Assembly (NCBI GenBank): GCA_037176705.1
Contig: CM073895.1
Coordinates: 7,402,551-7,466,550 of the forward strand
Source: Molossus alvarezi
Taxonomy: Eukaryota; Chordata; Mammalia; Chiroptera; Molossidae
Length of the DNA stretch: 64,000 bases
Direction of reading: 5' to 3'
The translations under genes and the position numbers were made by a program. Below, one piece after another: positions 45,401 through 54,354 of this stretch. Position 1 is the first letter of the stretch; each line of letters opens with the position of its first letter. The notes under the pieces were generated by a model. That model did not search any database, was not told the DNA's origin, and was given only the letters and a program-made list of their open reading frames with translations.

Positions 45401-47533
45401 TCACTGTTGCTTAATGACCATAATCTGAAAAGATGGGCTACTTAGAGATCCTTGTTAGCCTGAAGTCTGACCATGAACTTTTGTGTTTCTCAAACTAAAT
45501 ACCAAATATTTTGGTGAATTGTTTCTGCCCTTTCTACAGACATGCGAAGAGAAGCACAATTAACACAGAAGATGTGAAGCTCTTAGCCAGGAGGAGTAAT
45601 TCACTGGTGAGAGATGAATTTCTTTCCTCACTCCCCTTTCCCATCAGAATACATTATTCCCAATTAATCACTTGCAACCATGAAGTGATTCCCCAGGGCA
45701 CCTTGCATTAAAAACGAGAGATGGTTGAACCATTCAGACCTGCCTGTAATTTATAGTCTTTCTTTCATTAAGATGGATCTTGCCAAGCCAATTTGAAATT
45801 TTCTAATCAGCACTCTCTGGATTTCATAGTTTGCCTTTTTGTAATATCTCAAAACTTTGGTCCCATGTTTCATTTATAGCATTTATAGCATGATGTCAGA
45901 ACGGGTCGCAGGCTGGAGTGTATGGGGATAGTCTCATCATAGTGGCCCAGAGGCCAGGTGTGGAAGGAGTGTCTGTATATAGCTGGGATGGGCAGGAAAT
46001 ACTATATCTTTTCACTGGAGCCTAGAAGTCATCTTGACCAAGCCCTCATTTTATAGGTGATGCTGTGGTCATCCAAGCCTGTGAGGTTTCCTGACTTAGT
46101 CTGATCCTAGCAGTTAAATTACTTTCTGCTCCTCCTCAGAATGTGAGCTCTACAAGGGCAGCCATTTCTGTCTTCTCTGCTCCTGGAATAGGGCCTGGCA
46201 CATAGTAGGTGCTCAATAAATTGTTGTTGCATGACTTTCTATAGAAATTGACTGTTCACAGGGGGCTTTTATGGATATTTAACATATATTATCTAAGCCT
46301 CACAACCACCCTGTAGGGTTTTTAACAACACTACTTATTAGCTCATTTTATAGGTCAGGCAACTGGAGTTGATAACTTGCCAAAATTAAATAGGAAGCTC
46401 TCTGGTTGACAGCTGACCCTTGACCTTCTAACCCTGAATTAGTGCCTTTTCTACTAGGCTCTTTTCAGCCTTTGCTCTTCTAACATTTTTTCTCCAAAGT
46501 TTAAGTCAAGGTTAAGGCTCTTATGATTCCCAAGTAAAATAGCTGAGATGCCTGGTGGTGCTGTGTATCACAGAGGGATCTCTCTCTTTGTAAATTCTGT
46601 CATAGCTGTTACTTGGTCAGCTGCAGTGAGCAGGTTCTATCTTTGCAAAGGAATGGTCAATGCAGGTACTCTTAGAGTATTAATTGTGAAATTATCTGCT
46701 GTTGTTTATTTGTTTACATCAGAATACTGTTTTTATTTATTTTTTATTGAAAGTATTACGGATTTCCCTCTCATTTACTCCATTGACCCCTCCTTCCTGT
46801 TCCCACCCCCTCCTGCCTTCTGCACACTGTTGTCTGTGTCCATTGGTTATGCATATATGCATGTAAGTTCTTTGGTTTGTCTCTTCCAACCCCTCCCACC
46901 CCTCATCCTGTTTTTATTTTGGACTCTTAATTTTTTTATGTGACAGAAACGTATTAATGAAGACATGCAACTAAATTTGTGCATTTAACTAAATCCTCCC
47001 TGAAGACAGGGACCTTGTCTTATTTACCTGTATCTCTAGTATGTGGTACATAGTAGTTGCCAAACAGTTTTTATTGGATAAATTAGGGGGAATTTGACCT
47101 AATTTGTGCGTGGTAAAGTGTATTTGTGACTGGCATGTCTTCTGCAAGCTCCAAGTTTCAATTCATTGATTACTTAAGGAAACTCTTTCCTGTTTGATAG
47201 CATATGTGAGCAGCAGTGAGTTGATTTTTGTAGTTGATTCCTGCTACCAGAAAAAATTTGAAGCTCTGTTTAGCTGTAAGGAATCTTTGGGTGGAAGTGG
47301 TTGGGAGAGGGTGTAGCCCTCCCTCCCCCGTCTCGGCTTATTAAAATGGCTTTACAACCAGATAAAACCATAATTTTTAAATTTTTTTGTAGCTAAAATA
47401 CATCACAGGGAAAAATGAAGAGATCACTCAGTTTAATGTAGAACAAAAAGCAAAGAAGAAAAAGAAGTTAGAGGATGAAAACAAAGATTCACTGGAGCCA
47501 GCAGAGGCTGGAGGAGTGAGAAGTGAGAATTAA
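36424..47533 (+). CDS. CENPS: Centromere protein S (MHF1 / APITD1), 5 coding exons
   Basis: Small histone-fold protein. With CENP-X it forms the MHF tetramer, which helps FANCM bind branched DNA, and it joins CENP-T/W in the inner kinetochore; it acts in the nucleus. Coding exons are 36424-36477, 39434-39557, 40219-40252, 45540-45606 and 47393-47533. All joins are GT-AG and in frame, giving 139 aa against 138 as I recall for human. Residues 1-17 are an acidic tail. The histone fold runs from about 18 to 105, through LKAAVHYTVGCLCEEVA, KQTIAAISEVTFRQC and INTEDVKLLARRSNSL. The end is a Lys-rich stretch (KAKKKKKL) like a nuclear signal, then an acidic tail. No lesion was seen. Same-strand CORT follows 2.6 kb downstream. 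Confidence 0.96.
36688..36723 (+). repeat. GGCCCCCC-type short tandem repeat
   Basis: About four units of GGCCCCC(C) in the CpG island of CENPS intron 1. Both strands can form G- or C-rich structures. Confidence 0.7.
37345..37700 (-). mobile_element. Fossil LINE-1 3' region (L1M-like)
   Basis: ATTGTTCAGTCCATATTCAA, CCCAGTTGTCCCAAAGA and AACAGTTCTCCAGCTTTGTC are familiar old-L1 text. CENPS intron 1. Confidence 0.6.
37741..37927 (-). mobile_element. VesB SINE
   Basis: T run then AGAGAGAGAAACTTC; head end GAGCCACACGGGCTGG. In CENPS intron 1. Confidence 0.88.
38040..38200 (-). mobile_element. LINE-1 3' UTR fragment
   Basis: AAGTTTATTGGGGTGATAGT, TTTCAAGTGTACAGTTCTA and CTGTATATTGCACTGTGTG are typical of laurasiatherian L1 3' ends in reverse. 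Confidence 0.65.
38201..39433 (+). other. CENPS: CENPS intron 1, distal part
   Basis: SINE-free. An L2-like stretch near 38280-38350 (GGCACTGGGTGGATAGTAG); the rest is unassigned. Confidence 0.5.
39434..39557 (+). CDS. CENPS: CENPS coding exon 2
   Basis: Acceptor TGCTTCAG, donor GTATGA. Encodes RLKAAVHYTVGCLCEEVASD and the second helix up to TFRQC, most of the histone fold. Confidence 0.96.
40219..40252 (+). CDS. CENPS: CENPS coding exon 3
   Basis: A 34-nt exon with acceptor CTTTCAG and donor GTGGGT, encoding (D)NFAKDLEMFA(R). Human has E in place of the D as I recall. It is too short to show as an open reading frame. Confidence 0.95.
41309..41481 (+). mobile_element. VesB SINE (internal deletion)
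   Basis: The GTCAGGGCACATGCC part is missing. GTGTAAATAAG flanks both sides. CENPS intron 3. Confidence 0.88.
41723..42018 (+). mobile_element. VesA-G58 SINE
   Basis: Near-consensus followed by a long AATAAATAAATAAA tail. First of three in a row. Confidence 0.92.
42019..42283 (+). mobile_element. VesA-G58 SINE
   Basis: Second in a head-to-tail series, ends CCTCGGGTGAGGATTAAA and an AAT-rich tail. Confidence 0.92.
42295..42495 (+). mobile_element. VesA SINE (older, B-box region deleted)
   Basis: GTTCGGCGGTTAGAGC head then a jump past the B box; CCTTGGGTGAGGATTG end. It abuts the minisatellite locus. Confidence 0.85.
42682..43245 (+). repeat. 47-bp minisatellite, 12 units, with higher-order period
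   Basis: Twelve tandem units of exactly 47 bp in CENPS intron 3. Each contains CTCGCTGCCCTCAGACTTG and CCCAGGGCCCCGAGAGAA. Three variable sites (A/G in GTGTRCTC, C/T in TTGYTCCC, C/A in GAGAAMGC) give the series acc, gcc, gcc, gtc, aca, aca, acc, gcc, gtc, aca, aca, ac-. Units 3-7 and 8-12 repeat the same order, so there is a 235-bp five-unit block in two copies. All three forward frames are open, because 47 is not a multiple of three and no frame holds a stop. Confidence 0.97.
43246..44215 (+). other. CENPS: CENPS intron 3, part after minisatellite
   Basis: Unique-looking AT-rich sequence, no named repeat. Confidence 0.5.
44230..44336 (+). mobile_element. Mini-Ves: head-only SINE with own TSD
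   Basis: Head to CTAGGGGCACGTAC then a 14-base A run and T run. Flanks AAGAATACAAAGA and AAGAGTACAAAGA. Shares GGTTGGA, GGACCAGAGAG and GGGTTTGGTTCCC with the copy at 17030, unlike most full-length VesA. Confidence 0.88.
44446..44648 (-). mobile_element. VesB SINE
   Basis: TTTATTTTTAGAGAGAGAGG to GCCACATTGGCTGGGC. Confidence 0.9.
44690..44858 (-). mobile_element. VesC (older bat tRNA SINE)
   Basis: CTTGGCGTATCAGGATGACA and CCAACTGAGCTACCCGGCC at its head side. Same structure as 1130-1300. Confidence 0.78.
45540..45606 (+). CDS. CENPS: CENPS coding exon 4
   Basis: Acceptor CTACAG, donor GTGAGA. Encodes HAKRSTINTEDVKLLARRSN then SL, the final histone-fold loop and helix. Confidence 0.96.
46160..46450 (-). 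repeat. L2/MIR-type repeats
   Basis: GGCCTGGCACATAGTAGGTG followed by CTCACAACCACCCTGTAGG and TTTTATAGGTCAGGCAAC. CENPS intron 4. Confidence 0.6.
46736..46906 (-). mobile_element. LINE-1 3'-end insertion
   Basis: TTGTCTGTGTCCATTGGTTA and pyrimidine-rich text of an L1 3' end. Flanks CTGTTTTTATTT on both sides. CENPS intron 4. Confidence 0.8.
46990..47090 (-). repeat. L2 fragment
   Basis: CTGAAGACAGGGACCTTGTC and GGTACATAGTAGTTGCC. Confidence 0.55.
47393..47533 (+). CDS. CENPS: CENPS coding exon 5 and stop
   Basis: Acceptor TTTGTAG. Begins LKYITGKNEEITQFNVEQKA, continues with a Lys run and ends EAGGVRSEN, TAA at 47531-47533. The tail is the least conserved part of the protein. Confidence 0.94.
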   Translation, partial: LKYITGKNEEITQFNVEQKAKKKKKLEDENKDSLEPAEAGGVRSEN

Positions 47534-47900
47534 ACCCTGTCACCTTCCGAAGAGCAGCCCTCAGCATGTTGCCACAAAAGAAACTTTGAAGGGATAAGTG
47601 GAGATTAAAAAAAACACGGCAAGGAGGCTTGTTGTGCTGTGATCTCTAAGTCATTGACCACAAGGGCTAGTTTTGAAGATAACTGGAAATGCTTAAGCAA
47701 AATACTCCTGTCCCGTGTCTTACTGAAGCCCATAAAAAAGGTTCGTGTTTGAAGAGTATATAGAAGAAATTATATCTATTGCAATTAATAAAATTGTGTT
47801 AGCAATTAAATATGGTTGATTTTTTCCAAGCAAAAATCAGTTTCTTTGTTCTCTTACATAATTTTTCAGTCTGACAATTCCTGAAAGCTGAATAAAGCTA
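47534..47900 (+). other. CENPS: CENPS 3' UTR with two polyadenylation signals
   Basis: AATAAA at 47787-47792 and again at 47891-47896. Either could end the message. Transcripts that pass both would run toward CORT. Confidence 0.7.
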
Positions 47901-47997
47901 TATTTATTTAGTTCTTTTGATTACCAATGTTTTAAACCTGTGTCACTTGTGATCACAAGGTAAAAAGGGTGGTGCTGGGAAATGATCCTTTTAATCT

Positions 47998-48206
47998 TTT
48001 TTTTTTAAAATATTTTTTCTATTGATTTGAGAGAGAGGAAGTGAGAGGGAGAGAGAGATAGAAACATTGATGAGAGAGAACATCTCCTGCATGCCCCCCA
48101 CTGGGGATTGGGCGCACAACCTGGGCATGTGCCCTGATTGGGAATCCAACTGGTGACTTCCTGGTGCATGGGTTGATGCTCAGCCAGTGAGCCACACTGG
48201 CCGGGC
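47998..48206 (-). mobile_element. VesB SINE
   Basis: TTCTATTGATTTGAGAGAGA to GAGCCACACTGGCCGGGC, just past the CENPS 3' end. Last SINE before a 5.4-kb SINE-free stretch. Confidence 0.9.
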
Positions 48207-48429
48207 TCCTTGGGTTATTTTGTAATTAAACTGTGGTTCTGCTGGGAAGAAGTTTTCCTTGAGAGGAAAACCTGGTCTACGACTCCAAACACTTCAATGT
48301 GTTGTCCTCTGTTTTAGCTTGTGAAAGGTGATGTTTCCAGGAGCCTCAGTTCTGCTCTTTGGGGTTTCTTAGAGGTCCAGGGCTTGCCTCTTCCCTGTTG
48401 GGACAGCGGTCAAGAGAAGGGACTGACAT

Positions 48430-48600
48430 TTATAGAGCCTGTTCTGTGTGCCAGGCCCTGCTCTGGGTGCTCCGTATCATACTGCACTGGAGCCCGTTCA
48501 GGGCATACCTGGTTATCCCATTTTACCAATGGGCAAGCTGCAGCTTGAAGAGGTTAACAATTGCCCAGCATCTACTGACCGGTAGAGACTGTATACACTC
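48430..48600 (-). repeat. MIR
   Basis: GTGTGCCAGGCCCTGCTCTG and CCCATTTTACCAATGGGC. Confidence 0.65.
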
Positions 48601-50121
48601 GGGGTGCTGATTCAAGAGGGGGTAAGAGGAAATAGGGCATGCATTTGGGATAGAATTTTTACCATCCATGCCCAAATATGATTAGCAAAAGACACCCCTA
48701 AGTTTGATTGTCAGAGGTGGTAAGCTGCGGTCATAGTAAAGCATTGAATTAAAACTTTAGTTTCAGCTTCTGCAGATAACGAATCACTTGATCTTAGATG
48801 CTAATTATAATACCTGTGTGTCATATCAGTGAAGGAAAAGGGAATTGCACACTTTCCGCATTGAAGACATACTGTTCTTTCATTTGTGGAGTATGGATCC
48901 TATCCTTAGTGAGGAGTAACCGTGCCGTCGGGTGGATGGCATGTTATACATGCGAGGTGCTGAGAATGTGTAATGAGGCCATCGAATAAAATCTACAAAA
49001 TACAGTAAGGATGTAAGATGCTGGTTGAGCTGCCATGACTCTCCCATCTGCAAGTATGTCTCAAGAAGTTGAATATCGTTTATGGGAATCCTATTAGGCA
49101 AAACTAAGCAATGTGCAGTGAGTGTGTGAGCCACGGGTCCTCGGGCCATGGCGAGTTTAAAATGGAAATTTCCCTTGTGGAGTATGCACCAGGCCTTTGG
49201 AAAACTGAAAACATCAGTGCTCATGTCTGGGAAGAGCTGTCAGTACTTTGGTTGCTTTACTTCCACTTAGAACCTTGCCTTGGATATTGGTCATCTTTGG
49301 TAGGTGTGTGGTGGATAGTTCAGATTTTAGTAGCGATCTCAGTTGGGGGCAGAGGGACTGTGCATTTGTTTGTGATTCCAAAAGTGAGACCTGTGAGGAA
49401 AAGCCAGGAGGTGACACAGAGGAGGAAGCCCAGGAGCCAGTCAAGGGCAGGCCATTCAGTAAAAATGTTTTATACCTGACGCTCCTTGTACTACATCAGA
49501 ATCCGCATTTTAATCTTAATTTTAGTCAGGCGATTCAGGTTGACGTCACAGTTTGAGGAGGCCTGGGCAGGAGGAGTGTCTGGCCTGCTGGGCTGGAGAC
49601 AATCACTCAGGTGGTCCCCGCCTGAAATTCTGTGGAACCGGGCAGTACTCTGAGCAGCTCCCAGACCCTCATCGCCTCCTTGTTCCTTCTGCGCATAGCT
49701 GATTCGGTCCTGCTCTTCTGTGGGCAAGATTTCAGATCACAAGCTCCTTATCCAGGGCTAAATTTATGCTGTGTTAAATCACTCCGTTTTGTTCTCATGG
49801 CTTCCTGCTTGCTGTAGGCATGATTATGGGGAAGTGCAACTTCTTCAGAAGCAAGTGCACATGAATTGCAAAGGAAGAGCAAATCTGCTCTAAACAAGAC
49901 CCGCACCTTTAATGAAGGGTTAAGTCCCATCCAAAAGAGCTTTTGTGGGCACTGATTGCTCTGGCATATGCGTCACTGCTTGAGTGTGGGGGAGTGGGGT
50001 GTGGGCTTTCCACAGGTACGTGTACAAAACAGCTGTAGGTCGAACAAAAGATACCTCGCTCCCAGCCTCTAAAGAAGAAACCTACGTCCACAAAACACGG
50101 ATTTCAGGGCTGCCAAGAAAG
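48601..50121 (+). other. CENPS-CORT intergenic, SINE-free
   Basis: Contains the CRE core at 49541. CTTTCCACAG at 50006-50015 could serve as a splice acceptor for CENPS-CORT read-through messages like those known in human. No other gene was recognised. Confidence 0.5.
49541..49548. promoter_or_regulatory. CRE palindrome upstream of CORT
   Basis: Perfect TGACGTCA, the CREB-binding core, 580 bp before the chosen CORT start. The related somatostatin gene is controlled by the same core. Function here is inferred only. Confidence 0.4.
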
Positions 50122-50274
50122 ATGCGCAGCCGCAGAGCTGGAGAGGAGCGCCCGTCAGCCGGCAGAAGGCCACTGCCCCTCTGCCTGCTGCTGCTGCTGC
50201 TGCTGCTGCTCTCGGGGGCCGCCGCCGCCCCGCCTCCGGAGGGCGGCCTCCCCGGCCACCACAGTGACAGCAGG
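50122..50274 (+). CDS. CORT: CORT coding exon 1 (signal peptide)
   Basis: Donor GTGAGT follows Arg51. Contains (CTG)8 at 50185-50208 within the signal-peptide Leu run, so its length may vary between individuals. It is GC-rich. The N-terminal limit is less certain than the rest. Confidence 0.85.
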
Positions 50275-51522
50275 GTGAGTAGCCCCTGACTCCGCCGCAT
50301 GCTCGCCCACTTTCTGGCCATGCCTGTGGACTCCCAGCATCCCCACAGCCACGTGTGTAGGACAGGCCGCAGGGCTGACCTTCGTAGTGCTCCCCTGCTC
50401 CCCTGCTGCCCTGTGATGGCCACACACAGCACGGGGTCTCGTTTACCTTCAGTTGCCCCAGCCTAGGAGGTTAGAAGGTTGTGAAACTCGAGTGGGGCTT
50501 CTTCGTGCTAGTGGTCTCCATCTGCGGGTGTTTGAATGGTGGGTGATTGTACCCGGCTGCTGCAGCGCGATCCTGGAGCTCACGCAGTGTTAGTTATGCA
50601 CGCGTCTAGAATCTTGACCTACAAACGCAGCACATGTTCTTACTGGCTTCGTTGCCAGTCAGTTATTCATTCATCTGAATGAATTGACGTTACATTTTTC
50701 ATTGTGAGAACTTGTAACTTCATGAGGTGATTTCTTTTTCTTTTTTTTTTTTTCATTTTGAGAAAGTTCCAAGAAGAGTACATAAAGTTGACCATTAAAA
50801 ATGGATTTTTCTCTGAAATTACCAGATGAGTTTCAGACAAGTCATTTATCAGATTACTCCAAGAAGCTTTCCAAAGGGTTTGAAAGACCAGAATATAATG
50901 TCTCAGTCTGATGTCTTCAAGTGCAATTTGTGGATAGCCGGGAGTAAGACCAGAGATGGGAAACCGTACTTAATTAGCCGGATTCACCTCAGGGGCTTCA
51001 TAGCTGCCAGTCACTTATCGGGGACAATGATAGATCTCCTGACCTCTTTGAATTAAGGACCTCAGCAAAGATTATGGGCAAAATAAGCAGTCTTTTTCTT
51101 TCCCTGGTTGAAAATCCTCAACTTTTCCTTTTTTTCTAATTAGAGCAATGGTGTTAAGGTGTTCTCTTAACTTTCTCATCCTTTAAATGGACATCTGATT
51201 TATTGTTCCAGAACAGATTTTTTTTTGAGGGAAGGAAGTATTTATCTTGAAATGCCGGCTGAGCCAGATGGTTGATTTTTCTTTGTCCTCTGCTTTTTTT
51301 AAAAAGCATATGCAGGAAGTGGCAGAAATAAAGAAAAACAGCCTGTTGACTTTCCTTGCTTGGTGGTATGAGTGGACCTCCCAGGCCAGTGTGCCCTTCA
51401 TGGGAGGGGAAGCCAGGGAGGCGTCCAAGCGGCAGGAAGGCCCACCCCCTCAGCAGTCCACTCGCCCAGATAAAGCGCCCTGCAAGAATTTCTTCTGGAA
51501 GACCTTCTCCTCCTGCAAGTAA
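50122..51522 (+). CDS. CORT: Preprocortistatin (2 coding exons)
   Basis: Secreted somatostatin-like neuropeptide precursor. Its cyclic peptide acts on somatostatin receptors in cortex and immune cells. Exons 50122-50274 and 51307-51522 join in phase 0 to give 122 aa. Residues 1-16 are a basic n-region and 17-36 a Leu-rich signal core (nine Leu in a row), then the propeptide with LLTFLAWWYEWTSQAS. A Lys-Arg site lies at 92-93, and PCKNFFWKTFSSCK at 109-122 has two Cys forming the ring. The start ATG usual in human aligns to AGG (Arg16) here, so I chose the in-frame upstream ATG at 50122 with A at -3. An earlier in-frame ATG at 49984 is possible. The dibasic pair just before the short cortistatin is Arg-Pro here. 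Confidence 0.93.
51307..51522 (+). CDS. CORT: CORT coding exon 2 (propeptide and cortistatin)
   Basis: Acceptor AAAAAG, begins HMQEVAEIKKNSLLTFLAWW, ends PCKNFFWKTFSSCK then TAA at 51520-51522. The peptide is the form I recall for rat (Lys3), whereas human has Arg3. Confidence 0.97.
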   Translation, partial: HMQEVAEIKKNSLLTFLAWWYEWTSQASVPFMGGEAREASKRQEGPPPQQSTRPDKAPCKNFFWKTFSSCK

Positions 51523-51595
51523 AACTCCACCCATGATTACTCATGCAAGGAAGTGTAAAGATGGACCCAAATAAAATATCTTAAGCCTCTGTGAC
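51523..51595 (+). other. CORT: CORT 3' UTR with polyadenylation signal
   Basis: Very short 3' UTR; AATAAA at 51570-51575 lies 48 bases after the stop codon. Cleavage is expected near 51590. Confidence 0.8.
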
Positions 51596-53613
51596 CTTTC
51601 TTTATGTACTTGACTTCTCGTTTCTGTGTAATCTGAAAAGTATTTTTTATTTAAACTACAGTAACGTCCAACACTGAGTGTCTTGAGTAATCTAGAACCC
51701 AAAGTGAATTATTTTTGATAGATTTTTGTGGGGTTTGCTGTGTTGTACTGAGTGCAGCCACGGGGCTTTCCCTCCACCTTCATTATATCTTCCTTTCTTT
51801 GATTTAAAATAGCTAAAGGCTATGTATTTAAGAGTTCAGAATGACATCTTACTTCAGTTTATATTGATATACGTTGTCTAATTAAAAAATATTTCCCTCA
51901 TATTTATTAAAAGCAAATTTTTAACATTGCTCAAAGAGCAAAATGGTATTCCTCATGCTTTAGCAAAAATGAATTAAAAAACTAATGTCATGCTGTTAAA
52001 CAGACATCATGCTGACATGTTTATAAAAGTTATATTTGAACCTGCTGTTACACACATACTAGTTTTAATTAGTAAGTTATTCATTTGTTAGAATTCTTTT
52101 CATGGATGAGTGCTTCAGGTTTATTTCATACCAAAAACGGTGAGCAGAGCTGCTGCCCAGCCTATGTAGCCTGCTTGCCTCGACTTGTAATCCGAGGACC
52201 TGACTCACAGGATCCGGACCTCGTTTGGAGACAGGTGCATATGTATCGGTATGTATTATGTGCATAATTGTAATTCATGTCTCCCCATTCCTCAGCGATT
52301 CCCCACAGAAGTGACATGAATGATTGTTAAGGGAGGGAGAGTTGCTTTCCTGTGATACAACGCAGAACAACTGTTGAGCCCCACGTGGAGCAGGATTGGG
52401 GCTGCTCAAATGAAGTTAGGAGCAAACAAGCTGCTCAGTTTCAAAACCTTAATCAGATTTTTAATTCTTCCTCCATAGCACTGAAGTCCTTGCTTGATTA
52501 CATAAGTTTACAACTCTTGAATCATAGATTCTAAAGAAAGTTTCCAGGGTGAGGTTTTTAGATACTGAATTTGAAAGCTTAACGATTCATTCCTGGAGTT
52601 AGGGAGAGTGTGAGGGTCAGGCATAATATTGGGAAAACCGGCAAAGGCTGGCTGGAGGACACTGGTATTACTCTCTTCTCTGACACCAGGGGAGCAGACT
52701 AGGAGTCTGACTGCTGACCATTCCGTTGTTTTCCGCAGAGCCGAGCTCATATTCATAATTACTAGCTGAGTAAAAGTATAATGTGATAGCAGAGCCATAA
52801 TAGCATCCACATTTCCGAGCACAGCAGCTTTAGACCAGTAACTGGGTCAGCGCACTGATGGAAGATGTTTGCCTGAAGACCAGCTAATCTTCAGAACTTC
52901 GTCTTATTTTTCTAGAAGAAAAGCATGGACATTGTTTTTCAGTTTCGATTGAGGTCACATACATAGTCCTTAAGACTGGGACTTTAACTTTGAACTAAGT
53001 AATACCTGAAGGATAATGAGGCTAAACTAATGATACTGCCAGGCAATCCATCAAGTCTGAGCCTACCTTAGTTCAGGGGAATAAATGAAATGTTAGCTGG
53101 CACCAACTGCATGTTAGATTAGATTAATATGCTCATGATGAACAAAGTAAGGTAAAATGGGTAATTAGGGTAATTTCCTACCATCAGGTAGGACTTTTCT
53201 TAAAGTCTACCTTTCTGTACTTAGGTATAGTCAGAAGTGTAAATCTGGACGTCAGTACCTGGACAAGTTCTAATTCACTGTCTTCCATTTATTTCTAGCA
53301 TTTATCACCAGAATTGATCCCTCTTTGCTGAGGAAGAATTGTGACATAAGCATTCAGCAGAAATCCCTTCCTACTATTCATATTTCAGGGCTGACAGCAA
53401 ACCATTCCAGTTTTAGGAAACTCAGGCCAGGAAGCTCACAGGAGATACTTAACTGATTGAACAGCACCTGCTGAAGGGACAACCCACATCTGAACTGTAG
53501 TAACTTCTTCTGTGGAGATATAGATCCCATTCTGAACACACCAGAAGAGGAAACATCATCTAGGTGGCAAAAAGAAGGACGTTTTCTGTTTCTAGGCTAG
53601 AAAGGAAGAGGCA
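51596..53613. other. CORT-DFFA intergenic, SINE-free
   Basis: AT-rich, no repeat I can name and no coding potential. Confidence 0.5.
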
Positions 53614-53784
53614 GCCCAGCCAGTATGGCTCAGTGGTTGAGCATCGACCCCTGCACCAAGAGGTCGCTGGTTCGATTCCCTGTCAGGGCACATGCCCAGG
53701 GCGGGGCACGCAGGAGGTGGCCAATCCATGTTTCTATCTCTTGCACCCTCTCCCTTCCTCTCTAAAATCGGTAAAGAAAAAAAG
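53614..53784 (+). mobile_element. VesB SINE
   Basis: Internally deleted after CATGCCCAGG. AAAGGAAGAGGCAG flanks both sides. Confidence 0.92.
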
Positions 53785-53862
53785 GAAGAGGCAGAGGACA
53801 GCTGAGAACCCACCTTTTTGTTTCTCAAAACCCTAATAAAAACAAAATATTTACCCTTTTAC

Positions 53863-54104
53863 TTTTTTTTTTTTTTTATCCTCACCCGAGGACATTTTTT
53901 GTTCAGGTAGAGTGGGAGGAAGAGAGAGAGAGAGAGGGAGAGAGAAACATCGATGTGAAAGGGACACATCGAGTGGCTACCACCCGCACCAACCAGGGCC
54001 GGGGACAAACTGCAACAGAGGTACATGCCCTTAGCGGGAACCGAACCCAGGTCTCTCGGGACTGCAGGCTGATGCTCTAACCGCTGAGCCAAACCGGCCA
54101 GGGC
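53863..54104 (-). mobile_element. VesA-G58 SINE
   Basis: T run, ATCCTCACCCGAGGAC, B box GGTTCGGTTCC. ATTTACCCTT flanks both sides. Confidence 0.93.
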
Positions 54105-54160
54105 TAATTTACCCTTAAAAAAAAAAATTAAGCAGTTAAGTAGTCAAGAGTACATGTGCA

Positions 54161-54354
54161 GCCTTGGCTGGTTTGGCTCAGCAATTAGAGCGTTGGCCCT
54201 CAGACCAAAGGGTGCAGATTCGATTCCCAGTCAAGGGCACATACCTCGGTTGCAGGTTCAATTCCCAGCCTCACATTGGTGTTTCTCTCTTTCTCTCCCC
54301 CTCCCCTCCTCCCCAAAGTCAATAGAAGAATATCCTCAGGTGAGGATTAAGAAA
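54161..54354 (+). mobile_element. VesA SINE (older, shortened)
   Basis: B box GATTCGATTCC, deletion in the middle, CCTCAGGTGAGGATTAAG end, flanks of ATACATGTG type. Confidence 0.85.

Noticed and set aside
45511..45711. 66-codon frame MVNCFCPFYRHAKR... as a gene
   Set aside because: It is CENPS exon 4 with intron read-through on both sides.
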